This document shows positions 1 through 9,681 of a DNA stretch of 64,000 nucleotides, one piece after another. Position numbers and translations under genes: made by a program. The stretch is from assembly GCA_026210745.1 (NCBI GenBank), contig CP110631.1, positions 1,798,001 through 1,862,000 of the forward strand, written 5' to 3'. This stretch comes from Exobasidium rhododendri (Eukaryota; Basidiomycota; Exobasidiomycetes; Exobasidiales; Exobasidiaceae). The notes under the pieces were generated by a model that ran no database searches, was not told the DNA's origin, and saw only the letters and a list, made by a program, of their open reading frames with translations. How positions within the stretch are numbered: the first letter of the stretch is position 1; every line of letters begins with the position of its first letter.

Positions 1-1110
1 CCTGTTGTCCGGCTTCTCTTTGTAGTGATATCATGCTAATTCCTCTTAGATCTTTCTGCTCGAATTGTGTGTGTGTGTGTGTGTGTGTGACTGACCAGGG
101 CTCTCCATATCCCAATGACTCTTCATGCGTCGGAGAAATCTTTCTTGCGAACAGATTGGGTGCAGTATCTTACCTACCAACCAGGGTTCTGTCGCGCTGC
201 GTCATCTCGCCAAGACGCTGGTCGGCCTCCGAGGTGGACCAAAATCATCCCATCTTTGACTGCTTTCTTGTTTATTCATTCTCCTTCCTTTTGTCGACAC
301 AGAGGACAAAAGGAAACGAAAGGAAAGGGAATAAGGTAGATATATGGTGCATCATTCAGTACAGTACAGTGCCTTACCTACGACGCGGAGTTGGAACCTT
401 TTTCAAAATGCTACGGCTCGATTACTATTCCCTATTTCGAAAGCCTAAGAGCATCATGGCCTCCTTTTTTCTAATTGTGTATTTGAACTTCTCCATTTTC
501 CTCTCTTGTAAAAGTAGATTACGACACACAGACAATTTAAGGGAAAAGGAGTCAAGCGCGCGAGAAGAAACAAGAATCGTATCATTTTGGACACCATCAC
601 GACGACGTAGTTCTGGTTGCGTATGTCTCGCTCGCTCATAACTCTTACGTGTGTGTGTGTATGTGTGTGTGTGTGGATGATGTCTGCGTTCTAGTCTGTT
701 CTAGTGCGTTGGTAAGGGCAGTCTGTGCACTTGCAAGTAGGCCAGAAGTTCATTGTGATCTACTGAGCTTAAAATTTTGTGCAGTGGGGGGAGGGGGATG
801 ATAGTAGTCCCTGACATCAGAGACCGCAAGAACCTTTCCTAGTAATGGAGGATGTTGTCGGTCCGAGTTCCAAGGAAGGGGGAAGATGTGTTTCAATGGG
901 ATAGTATTAGAGGTACGCAATCTCCGTTCCTCCCAGCATTCACCATTGAACCATCATTCCTCCCTTTCCAACATATCCCATCGACTTTGCTCCATCCCAA
1001 AGAGGAGAAGCAAAACAGCAAACGCATCCATCCCATCAGAAGTTGATTGTCTCGCCACTTCAATCAAGTCAGCACCTTCTAGGTCTGGCTAGCGACGCCA
1101 ACATCTGCTA
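1..1110. other. Intergenic region upstream of the first Zn2Cys6 gene
   Basis: I see no convincing gene here on either strand. The short open frames have no family features and run through simple repeats. It holds two (GT)n microsatellites (about 66-89 and 645-675), a CAGTACAGTACAGT-like stretch near 358, and a pyrimidine-rich tract just before 1111 that probably belongs to the promoter or 5' UTR of the downstream gene. Confidence 0.6.
66..89. repeat. (GT)n microsatellite
   Basis: Uninterrupted GT dinucleotide run of about 12 units. A second, interrupted GT run lies near 645-675. Both are in non-coding DNA. Confidence 0.9.
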
Positions 1111-2799
1111 ATGATACCTACCTCCCAGAGTGGAGATCTTAGCACTGACAAGCAGAAGAACACGGCGCTACAGAATGAATTTCAACGCCAGCAGCGTTTG
1201 CTCCAATGGCAGCAAAGGCAGCATGAAGATTTGGATCCGAGGGTGGTGCCTCCACCCCCTGCAGAGACAGCAGCAGCCCATGGCAGCGTGGGAAGCTACC
1301 CGTTCAAGTCACAACCCTCTCAGTCGCAAATGACGATGATGGTGTCTTCCTCACATCAATTTACAGGCATTCCGTCATCGGCCCCGTTCGAGGAAAGAGG
1401 GTACTATGAAGCTGGTCCGAGCATTCTTCATCATGATCAGCAGTCGCCCTACCTATCTAGTCATGCTCAATTTGCAGATCACTACGAATCTCACCTCACA
1501 AGTACCCTGCAAGCACCTTCCACGTCTTGGCAACAACAGCAACCGTTGATGACGACAACGGAAGCGCACACAAGTCAACTTGTCTCTCCTACAACTTCTG
1601 AATATCCTCACACGCAGTATCCTCCTCCTCCTCTCCCAAATACTTCTGCGAATATTCCCTCTGGTCTGCCCTCCTCTTGGATCGATCCATTCCAATCGAG
1701 CAGTCTGACCGTTGAGCATGGTCGATCCAACCCTCCCATTCAATTCCCTTACGTGCCAATGATGTATCAAGGTCGACCACCGTCAGCAGGTCGAGCAAGC
1801 AACGCATCGCTGGGCCATACCAGCGGTGCAGGAGGTATGCCCGGATACATCTACGGAGCGATGGCATCACCTCCTTCTGACGAGGAAGCACGAAGAGCGA
1901 TGATGTCGACATACCCAGCATACACCGGAGGCATGCCCCATCGCGAATCGTACTCTGCTACTAGCGGAACCAATTCCTCCTCCTCCTCTATGTCTCTATC
2001 ACTTGGACAGCAATTTCCTTCGACCGCTTCCTCTTCTAGCAACATTATGCATCCCCCAACCTTCATGCAGCAACAGCAACATCAATTTAATGTTGTCATG
2101 AACATGAACATGCCACCGCCAAATCCGCCATCAGTAGCAACAACATCGCCACCCGAACCCGAACCGCAAAGGAGAGCCGCCACAGCATGTAACTTTTGTC
2201 GGGGCAGGAAGTTGCGATGCGACGGAAATGCACCTTGTCGACAATGCGCTCGTCGAGACTTGGCCTGCGTCTTCTCCCCCTCTAATCTTGCAAAGAGAAA
2301 ATCCCGAGGGAGTGGCGGTGGAGGTGGGGGAGGTGAGGGAGGTAAGGAAGATGACGATGGTGACGACGATTCAAGACTGGGCAAAAGGGGCAGCGGTCTC
2401 CAAGATCGAGCCAGGAGTAACAGTGACTACTCTCTGCCAAGTGCGTCGAGCAGTGGTACCGTTGGCAACAGGGGAACGTACTCCTGGGCGCCCGGCCGAC
2501 GTAGATCAGATTATCAAGAGCAAGCGGAACTTTCGTCATGTACAATTGTTGCCAGTCAAGCAAGGAAAGGTAGCGGCACCACCACCACCACCACCACCAC
2601 CACTCCCACCAACACACGTACAAAGCGTAGAAGTAACGCAAGCAGCGCGAGAGAGCCTACAATCATGAGAGGACAGATGGCGCCACCCCTGAGAGCCGGT
2701 CATGAGCCCAACCTGTATCTGGACTGGTGTTTAACCGCAACGTTCTCGAACGGCAACGGGCCAGAAGTGAATGGCATGCACTCACTTTCTAGCTGTTGA
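1111..2799 (+). CDS. Zn2Cys6 (Gal4-type) transcription factor
   Basis: Probable DNA-binding transcription regulator of 562 aa in a single exon. The binuclear zinc cluster is at about residues 360-389, with all six cysteines in the standard spacing (CNFCRGRKLRC, then CRQC, then C six residues on), followed by a basic stretch (KRKSR). The first 350 residues are low-complexity, rich in Gln, Pro and Ser (HQQQQ, PPPPL), as in activation domains. After the cluster come Gly/acidic, poly-Thr and Arg-rich disordered segments. No fungal_trans middle-homology region is visible, so this belongs to the short, disordered class of Zn2Cys6 proteins. The ATG at 1111 is the first in frame after a TAA. Target genes cannot be inferred. 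Confident in the class, not in the function. Confidence 0.85.
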   Translation: MIPTSQSGDLSTDKQKNTALQNEFQRQQRLLQWQQRQHEDLDPRVVPPPPAETAAAHGSVGSYPFKSQPSQSQMTMMVSSSHQFTGIPSSAPFEERGYYEAGPSILHHDQQSPYLSSHAQFADHYESHLTSTLQAPSTSWQQQQPLMTTTEAHTSQLVSPTTSEYPHTQYPPPPLPNTSANIPSGLPSSWIDPFQSSSLTVEHGRSNPPIQFPYVPMMYQGRPPSAGRASNASLGHTSGAGGMPGYIYGAMASPPSDEEARRAMMSTYPAYTGGMPHRESYSATSGTNSSSSSMSLSLGQQFPSTASSSSNIMHPPTFMQQQQHQFNVVMNMNMPPPNPPSVATTSPPEPEPQRRAATACNFCRGRKLRCDGNAPCRQCARRDLACVFSPSNLAKRKSRGSGGGGGGGEGGKEDDDGDDDSRLGKRGSGLQDRARSNSDYSLPSASSSGTVGNRGTYSWAPGRRRSDYQEQAELSSCTIVASQARKGSGTTTTTTTTTPTNTRTKRRSNASSAREPTIMRGQMAPPLRAGHEPNLYLDWCLTATFSNGNGPEVNGMHSLSSC

Positions 2800-3047
2800 T
2801 GCCGTCGTCGCCGTCATCGCTCCTCCCACAGACTCTCTATCTCTCCCTGTAACATATTACCGCAAACGTACCATACTATAATCTTAGCATGATATCCACA
2901 CAGTGTCTGAGAGTGACATCTAAAAAAAAGTGAGAGATTGCGTGGAGTCACAGAGCTGTTACAAAGCTACACGAGATGAGGCGAGGTGTCAGGCATCGAT
3001 CTTTGACACAGATGGATGAAAGTCAGTCAGTTAATCTTGAGAACAAG

Positions 3048-4876
3048 TCATCCTCCACTCTCGACTCCTTCGTCTCCTCTCCCACTCACTCCTGCGGGCA
3101 TCTTCTTGAGCGAAGATCGACCGAAGCGCGGGGCGCTAGCCTTCCAGGTCCATGGCTTGTTGATCCATGATTCACCACCTTCATAGATGAACAAATCGTA
3201 CAAAAAGGCACCCAGAAGAGCTCCCGTCATGCTGCTGACTAAAGGAGTGTAGGCAAAGTAGCCATTCTGATAGCTCCACAGTCCTTTATACCCAACGATC
3301 GTCAGAGCGATTCGGGGGCCCCAGTCCCTGATTGGGTTGATAGAATAGGCAGTCTGCCATCCCAATGTTGCTCCAATACCCGTGATGGTCCACAAAAGCA
3401 CAATGGGAGCCATGCCTTCAGTGGGAGGAGCATTCGATGAATCACCGATGGCGAGCACGACGATCAGTAGTATAGCTGGTTCAGGGAGGAGGAGAGAGAG
3501 GATCTTAGTCTTCCTTAGCAGTCGAAAGCGAATCTTCGACTCACCGGTGGCGTAGATTTCGTTGTACGCAGTGAAGGCATGCAGCATTGCACTACCTTCC
3601 AAGAAGCTCTGCGAAAGATGGCAAATTTTAGTCAAGAGCCGGACAGCATCCCAGCCAAGCACTCGACTCACTGCAGGGAAAGTGCAGAACAGTTCAGCAG
3701 TCGTCTGCGTTTGCATCGGATCGACCATGCGAATCGGAATGACGTAGAGGCCGTAGATACACAGAGCACCCGAGATGGCACCGAGTAATTGAGCAGCCCA
3801 GTATATGGGAACTTTGCGCCACGGGAAGCCTCGAAAGCAAGCGAGAGTGAGGGTGATGCCTGGGTTGATGTGACCACCGCTAATGCCTGTGATCAAAAAG
3901 TCCTTAGCATGACAGATACTTTTGCAGGAATGTAGAAAATTAATCCCACTCACCTCCGGCTACATAGCTTGTTGTTTGTGATGAGGACTTCTCAGCACAT
4001 TCGTCGTTCTCTGCCTGACGTACTCTCGGCACTTCACACTCACATGGCAGCCATGACGGCAATGCCCCAGCCGAAGCTAATCGATAGATACTCACCCTTT
4101 GGCATACTCGGATCTACGAGGGCCGACAATTGAACCTGCACATTGATACCATCACCAAACGTTAAGAGAACGAAGCAAGCCAGGAATTCTGCAAATGGCT
4201 CGCGGCAGTGATATCGAATCTTTGTCCAAGGGTTGGGAAAATCTGGCTCGTCTTCATCCTCCAATTCCGAATCTCCTCGTTCTGCACTTGATGGATCGAG
4301 GACAGTCTTTCCATCATCGCCTGTCTTCCTCCTGATCTTCTTGTCGTCATTGTATGTAGTGTCGTTGGAGCCGCCGTCATCGTCCTTGTTCTTCTCAATG
4401 GCTTCCTCGATGTGCTGCTTCATTTCATCTCGATGCCCTCGATTTGCATTTCGAATCTCCTCACGCATCATCATTCGCATGCGTTCAAACATCGCTTGTT
4501 CTCTCGCCGCCAGTTCCGCTGCCATGCCACCATCGTTGTGATCATTTCGGCCTTGACTGTACTCCTTGCTGAATCCGGGCAAAGTGTGACCAAGTCCGAT
4601 GGGAGCACCACGATATGCGCTATGATCTATTCTAGCAGCACCTTTACTCCTTGCAACGCTGTAAGTAGGTTTCTTGACTCGATGGTAGTGTTTTCCTGTT
4701 TTCTTGTCTTGGACAATATCGGCGGAGAGTGAGACCTTTTCGTGTTTACCGATCGGCTGTAGGTCGTAGTCGACGCTGTTCCTGTTGGACGGAAGATGGA
4801 CTTGCTTGGCTGCATCGCCTGCAGAGATCTTCGCCTCGCTGCTGCTACCTGCGAGGTCGATGGCTGGGCTCGACAT
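3048..4876 (-). CDS. Aquaglyceroporin (MIP family) with long N-terminal extension
   Basis: Membrane channel for water, glycerol or similar small solutes. Five exons can be joined: 4876-4044, 3967-3954 (14 nt), 3886-3672, 3608-3545 and 3475-3048, giving 518 aa. The first half-helix motif is GGHINPG (NPG instead of NPA). The second is NPIRD (NPA to NPI), keeping the Arg of the selectivity filter and the Asp typical of glycerol-conducting members. About 235 hydrophilic residues precede the first membrane helix and include an acidic run before the segment YHCREPFAEFLACF. Such extensions are known in fungal Fps1- and Yfl054-type glycerol facilitators and often carry gating or phosphorylation sites. 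The start ATG (4876) is the first Met in frame with the membrane domain. It shares an 870-bp divergent upstream region with the Cdc6 gene. Confidence 0.85.
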
Positions 4877-5743
4877 TGTGAGTAGTTTGAGCGTCTTTCC
4901 CCGCAAGTCACAGTGCACAAGCAAACTTCCCCGCAGACTCTGGAGTACCAGCCACGAAAGGGACGACGGGATGCCGTGGCCCTCTAAATCACCGCGATAA
5001 TCGGCCCACCTCCAAGAATTGCGACAGTCCCGCGCTCTCGGCACGCATATCCAAAGAAATAGGCGTACCCACGCTAGGCACGGTGTTGGTGTAGACAAGC
5101 TCACGCGCAAGCCAATCCGACAAGACGTACCTCCCACATGGTTTCTCCACTTTCCTCTGTGCATATTGTATGGTTTAGGTATGTATAGCCTAGCTATATA
5201 GACTCACTCACCTGGATTTCTTCTCGCTTGTCGCGTCGACGCGTAAAGAGGGGCGTGGCTTTTCTCGTTGCGCCTCTCTCAAGCGAAACCTAGCAGGGTT
5301 TAAGAAGTAGGTGAGAGGAAAGGGAGAAAGCAGACGGAGGAAAGATCGCTTCTCACAGCAGCATCAGACGATCATCCTTGCCCTCCTGACTAGCTTCCTT
5401 CTCTTCTCTTACTCTTGACGCCAGACGATCATTATATATCAACAGCCAATAGACTCTATTCTTCTTTATCGAGATAACGAAGCAAAGTAACACTTTCGCC
5501 TACTGGTCACTTGCTCCTTTTTTCCTCTCTCCCCGTACACCACCCTCATCACTACAGCAACACTCCGCGCCTCGTCACACCAACACGAGAACGAATACAA
5601 AGACAAAGACGAAGCCTAGCCCTGATCTCTTATCACACCCATTTACACAAAGTTGAAATTATTGGACGGCGAGGCTCTGCAGCAAATTGGTCCACGATCC
5701 CCTTTTCCTAACTCTCAACACACTGCATTTATCAACGTCCGAG
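4877..5743. promoter_or_regulatory. Divergent intergenic region, aquaglyceroporin / CDC6
   Basis: This 867-bp stretch separates two divergently transcribed genes. It contains no supported ORF. The CDC6-proximal half is pyrimidine-rich (5490-5600), typical of fungal core promoters and 5' UTRs. An ATATATA stretch occurs near 5435. No specific operator could be assigned; an MCB/E2F-like site would be expected for CDC6 but was not identified with confidence. Confidence 0.4.
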
Positions 5744-8359
5744 ATGCCCACCTCGATAAGGGCCTTACGAAGCCGCAACTTACCGGCATTCGAGAGCAAA
5801 GGGCAGGACGAAACAGCATCCATTGCGAAGGACTCGACTGCTCCTACTCATCGGAGATGCACCCGTACCCTCTCCTCAACCTCTCTGTCTAGCTCGTCTA
5901 GGCGAAGTAAATTACCGTCTCGGCCGTCTTTCTCCAACGCATCGTTCTCCTCTCCCATCTCTGTATCTTCCTGCTCTTCCTCTTCTGCGACCAGACATGA
6001 TGATTCTGACGAATCTGACGAAGAGCATCCGGAGCCAAGACAACCACCTTTTCATTCTCAGACGGTAGACGATAGCAACAAGGAGAACATTGCCCCTCGG
6101 CGTAATCTCGCTGGAGCAGCCCTTGATCAGGAAGAATCTTGCCTTCAGGAGGAGTCGATTGCACGGAGGACTCGAGCAGCAGGGCCAATGTCGGCGCGGT
6201 CCATCTCGCACCCATCCAGCCTGCAACGCCGCACTTCCATGTCCAGCAGCACGAGTAGAAATTCTAATAATCGAGCCTTTCGAAGAACCATCAGCACTCC
6301 GCTCAACAACCGAAAGAGACTACGAGGATCGCTCGACATGGTGGAGTTGGAGGCACAAGCTGCGGCGGGAGATTTCGACGTTCGAACGCCGACGAGCCCT
6401 TTGTCTCGACTGCGTCTCGACTTGACTTCCCCCTCTTCCACCCGCATGAATTACAGTAGCAACGAGGACGCAGAAAGCTACTTTTCCAGTCAAGAAGCGA
6501 CGTCTATCTTTGACTGCATGTCGTCAACACTGACAAGTCAATCTTCCGCTTCCCGATGCACCACGCCGAACATTTCCTCCCACGAGAATGGTGACGAGGT
6601 CGACGCAAAGCTTGAGCGCACTACCGAGCCCGACACTCGAGCGCTCCACACGTATCCCAACGTATATGCCCACGCCAAGGCCCTCCTACGGTACGGGGCT
6701 GGAACAGAATCGCAAGTCATCGGACGAGATCGAGAGCGCTCTTCTCTTCAGCGATTCCTGCAAAAGCGCTTCAATCTGTTTGCGCACCTTGAGCACTCTG
6801 CTAGCCCGACGGGAGAAGACCTAGAGCTGGACGGAGCGAGCGAGAGTGGAAGCTTGTACGTCTGCGGTCTACCTGGCACAGGCAAGACGGCTTTGATTCG
6901 ATCCATCTTGGCTGATCTTGAAGAGAGTGAAAAAACACCGAGGATCGCATTCGTCGATTGCATGTCCGTGCAACACCCTAGAGAGATCTTTGCAAAGGTT
7001 CTCGAAGAACTTGGCGATTACTCCGTCGGCAGTCAAGGAGAGCTGGATGAGGTAGAAGCAGAAGAGAGGCTGAGCGTCATTGTCCAAGATCCACGACGAA
7101 AGACTCTGATTGTGTTGGATGAGATTGATCACCTCCTTCGCAATCGAGCGCATCAAAACGTCTTGTATCGCCTCTTTTCTTGGGGTGCGAGTGCCAAGAC
7201 GGTTGAAGGCAACAAATACGCTGTAGGAACGTGTGCACTGATCGGGATCGCCAACTCACTCGATCTTACAGAACGCTTTGTACCTCTCCTGGCCAGCAAG
7301 GGAGCCGCTCCTGCCGTGCTCAACTTCCGACCGTTTGAGGCCAAGGAGATCATCACCGTCGTCCAAACCAGATTCACACAACTGTTCCAGCGCTACGATG
7401 GTGGCCAAGTATGTGACTCGTTGGCAGAGATGGAGCCGGAAGTGTCTGTCGTGCCGTTGATTGAAGCGGTAGCTCTGGAGCTGGTGGCAAAGAAGATTGC
7501 CGTTGCTACGGGAGATCTGAGAAAGGCACTGGACGCCTGTCGACTTGCCATTGACATCGTGGAAGCGGAAGAGATGAGAAAGGGCGCAGACGAGGTGAAA
7601 AGGGGCGGCGAAGAAGGGGGAAAAGCTCTCTCTCTCTCGCGTCTCACCACGACAACGGCGCCCAAAGTCAAGCCAGGTCACATTCTCAAGGTGTTGTCTG
7701 CCGTCTTAGGAAGTCCACAGCTGACGAAACTTCGTGGCTTAGGTTTGCAATCGAAGCTTGTCCTGCTCGCTCTTCTTATTGCGCAAAGGAGACGCACTTG
7801 CAAGCTCGGCGTTCTGGGCGTGTCGTCGAACAGCAGCACGACAACAACAGTCGCCTCGACACGAGTGGAAGAGATGCAGATCCGAGATGTCGAAAGTACC
7901 TATGCAGCTATGCTGAAGAACGACGATGCTGGTGCCTTTTCGACGGTCGAGAGCTCCGAGTTTATGGACGTCGTGGAAGGCCTCGAGGTCGAAGGAGTGT
8001 TGACGATCAGCAACGACGCTGCTAGCCAAGTCGCAGGCACCAAGCGACTAAAGTCAGCAAGCGACACTACTGGCGTATCACCGAGCGGAAAGAGGGCGGC
8101 AAAGAAGCAGCTGCTGGCCAATAATCGAATGATTACGCTCGCCATGTCGCAGGAGGATGTCTTGCGAGGTATCAGTACTTTCTCACCCTTGTCGGCCACA
8201 ATCGAGACGAGTAAGGTGGTGGTGGAAGCGATCAATCGCATTTACACCAGAGAAGGTGATCGAATGGAGCGATCGAAGAGCTGGCAATCCATGGCTCAGG
8301 AAAGTCAAACGATCCGAGACGAAGAGATGGGCGGAGGTAGGGGCGCCGTCGGCATCTAA
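5744..8359 (+). CDS. CDC6: Cdc6/Cdc18 replication licensing AAA+ ATPase
   Basis: Loads MCM helicase onto ORC-bound origins in G1. It is a single exon of 871 aa. I chose the ATG at 5744 because the open frame upstream starts only with a non-ATG codon. Walker A (GLPGTGKTA) is near residue 374, Walker B (LIVLDEIDHLL) near 455, sensor 1 (IGIANSLDLTER) near 505 and sensor 2 (TGDLRKALDACR) near 589. A C-terminal winged-helix region starts around 640 (TKLRGLGLQSKLVLLALL). The disordered N-terminus carries a KEN box (SNKENIAP), several S/T-P sites (RTPTSPLSR, LTSPSS, STPLNN) and a KRLRG cyclin-docking-like motif. This fits CDK phosphorylation and APC/C or SCF turnover as known for Cdc18/Cdc6. It is larger than yeast Cdc6 (513 aa) because of that N-terminus. 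Orc1 is excluded by the lack of a BAH domain. Confidence 0.93.
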   Translation: MPTSIRALRSRNLPAFESKGQDETASIAKDSTAPTHRRCTRTLSSTSLSSSSRRSKLPSRPSFSNASFSSPISVSSCSSSSATRHDDSDESDEEHPEPRQPPFHSQTVDDSNKENIAPRRNLAGAALDQEESCLQEESIARRTRAAGPMSARSISHPSSLQRRTSMSSSTSRNSNNRAFRRTISTPLNNRKRLRGSLDMVELEAQAAAGDFDVRTPTSPLSRLRLDLTSPSSTRMNYSSNEDAESYFSSQEATSIFDCMSSTLTSQSSASRCTTPNISSHENGDEVDAKLERTTEPDTRALHTYPNVYAHAKALLRYGAGTESQVIGRDRERSSLQRFLQKRFNLFAHLEHSASPTGEDLELDGASESGSLYVCGLPGTGKTALIRSILADLEESEKTPRIAFVDCMSVQHPREIFAKVLEELGDYSVGSQGELDEVEAEERLSVIVQDPRRKTLIVLDEIDHLLRNRAHQNVLYRLFSWGASAKTVEGNKYAVGTCALIGIANSLDLTERFVPLLASKGAAPAVLNFRPFEAKEIITVVQTRFTQLFQRYDGGQVCDSLAEMEPEVSVVPLIEAVALELVAKKIAVATGDLRKALDACRLAIDIVEAEEMRKGADEVKRGGEEGGKALSLSRLTTTTAPKVKPGHILKVLSAVLGSPQLTKLRGLGLQSKLVLLALLIAQRRRTCKLGVLGVSSNSSTTTTVASTRVEEMQIRDVESTYAAMLKNDDAGAFSTVESSEFMDVVEGLEVEGVLTISNDAASQVAGTKRLKSASDTTGVSPSGKRAAKKQLLANNRMITLAMSQEDVLRGISTFSPLSATIETSKVVVEAINRIYTREGDRMERSKSWQSMAQESQTIRDEEMGGGRGAVGI

Positions 8360-8434
8360 AAAATCCTCCTCCCATCATACACACCATATCTCTCTGCCAG
8401 CTCCTTACACCATCCTCCATAATCCTCTCTCCCC

Positions 8435-8502
8435 ACTTCCTTTGTGTTTTCATCTCCCCAGTTCCTTTGTGATTTCATCTCCCCAGTTCCTTTGTGTATA
8501 TA
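8435..8502. repeat. 25-bp tandem repeat in the CDC6 3' region
   Basis: Two full units start at 8435 and 8460, and a partial third starts at 8485. Each begins with A(C/G)TTCCTTTGTG followed by TTTCATCTCCCC. It is non-coding and lies 75 bp after the CDC6 stop, probably in the 3' UTR. Confidence 0.85.
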
Positions 8503-8643
8503 GAAAGCTTACCCTATTCTTACCAGCAGTAAATCAGTCTCTTATTCATTGATCCATGCGATGGTGGAGTAGTGATATAGGAATGTTGCATGGTAGTTAC
8601 AAAGATTGGAAAGGAGAGAAAAAAGAATGGGAAACGAGAGAAT

Positions 8644-9318
8644 TCAGGCAGCCTTGTCCGCGACGTCTTCTTCCGGATTGTTAAACGCTTTCTGAGCGTC
8701 GGTGATGACTTTGTCGAGGTAGAGCAGCTCTTCGATACGAGTCGACATCTTTGCCTCCTTTCGACAGGCGAATTTGAGGTCTTCCACCGTCATTCGAGGA
8801 CGGGCAACGTAGGGGTGAGCAGCCAAACGTGGTGGCATAAATTGTTTTGCAGCGACGACCACTGCTTCCTTTTTCTCCTTTGACCGGCTATTTGTCGCTC
8901 CTTTACGAGTATTCACGTCGGTGACTGCATCTACACCGGACGACTCTGCACCACCGTCTTGCAGTAGGATCCCGGCCGCAATCGTGTTGATCGTGTTCTG
9001 ATTCGACATTACGGGAATCTTGTGAGGTTGTGGTCGCGCTCGATGACACAGATCAACCAGGAATGTCAACACCATATCCTCCATCAATGCAAGCGAATCC
9101 GGATCAGGCTTTTGTTCGTCCCCAAAGGCATACATGAGCTTCTCCACTGTGAGTGCGAACATGTTCCGCGAGTCAGTCGCGGAAGACAGGACGAGCAAGT
9201 CTTGTCATCACTCACCGTTGTTACGAAACTCTCCACGATAGACGAAAACCCCCCTAGCACGAGTCTTCGCCGCCCCAGCTTGTGCTTTTGCCTCACGCTG
9301 GCTTGCTGCAGGTGCCAT
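8644..9318 (-). CDS. TAF13: TFIID subunit 13 (TAF13), histone-fold protein with a loop insertion
   Basis: General transcription factor subunit that pairs with TAF11 through a histone fold in TFIID. Two exons, 9318-9216 and 9146-8644, encode 201 aa. The first helix reads VEKLMYAFGDEQKPDPDSL, followed by MEDMVLTFLVDLCHRA, which matches the diagnostic TAF13 'LMYGFGD' and 'LLEDIVVEF' segments. The third helix region reads MTVEDLKFACRKEAKM, then RIEELLYLDKVITDAQKAF, as in the family. Between helices 2 and 3 there is an unusual insertion of about 65 residues, rich in Asn, Gly and Lys (roughly residues 83-150), where most TAF13 proteins have a short loop. The start ATG at 9318 lies downstream of a tiny upstream reading frame (ATG GCC GAC TGA) in the leader. 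Confidence 0.88.
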
Positions 9319-9681
9319 CGTCGTCAGTCGGCCATGGAGAGGTAGGTGACTGCTCGTCGGAGAGCTTCTCCCAAGAGCTTAAAATCAAGTCTACCTTGAG
9401 TCACACAATCCAATGCGAGATCAAGGCCACGTGGCGCTGGTAGTGCCTTTAGATACTCTGCCCAGTGTATATTCCTCGACTCGAAGGCATTCTCCTTACA
9501 GCCTCTAGTCTCATGGGACGTTGCAGGACCAGCAAGAATGTTGAGTGTATTACTTTACAATGAGATGATGTGGAGTGTGTTACTTTACAACGAGATGATG
9601 GTGAGTGTGTTATTTTTACAATGAGATGATGGTATACAACACAAAGTCAGGCTCTGGAGGTCCAAAGATACACGCGAAAGA
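9319..9681. other. Intergenic region between TAF13 and the NFKBIL1-like gene
   Basis: Both flanking genes are on the minus strand, so this holds the TAF13 promoter and the start of its leader. It also contains a three-copy 30-bp tandem repeat at 9541-9631, close to the 3' end of the upstream NFKBIL1-like gene. No gene seen. Confidence 0.5.
9541..9631. repeat. Three-copy tandem repeat, 30-31 bp unit
   Basis: Units begin at 9541, 9571 and 9601. Each contains GAGTGT(A/G)TTA followed by a TTTACAA(T/C)GAGATGATG core, and the copies differ at only a few positions. It lies about 50 bp beyond the stop codon of the minus-strand gene ending at 9682. Confidence 0.9.

Noticed and set aside
33-641. 202-codon open frame at the window start
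   Set aside because: It runs through a GT microsatellite (VCVCVCV) and has no family similarity or codon pattern of a gene.
2282-2641. Antisense frame rich in Trp (WWWWWWW)
   Set aside because: Shadow of the ACC repeat in the Zn2Cys6 gene.
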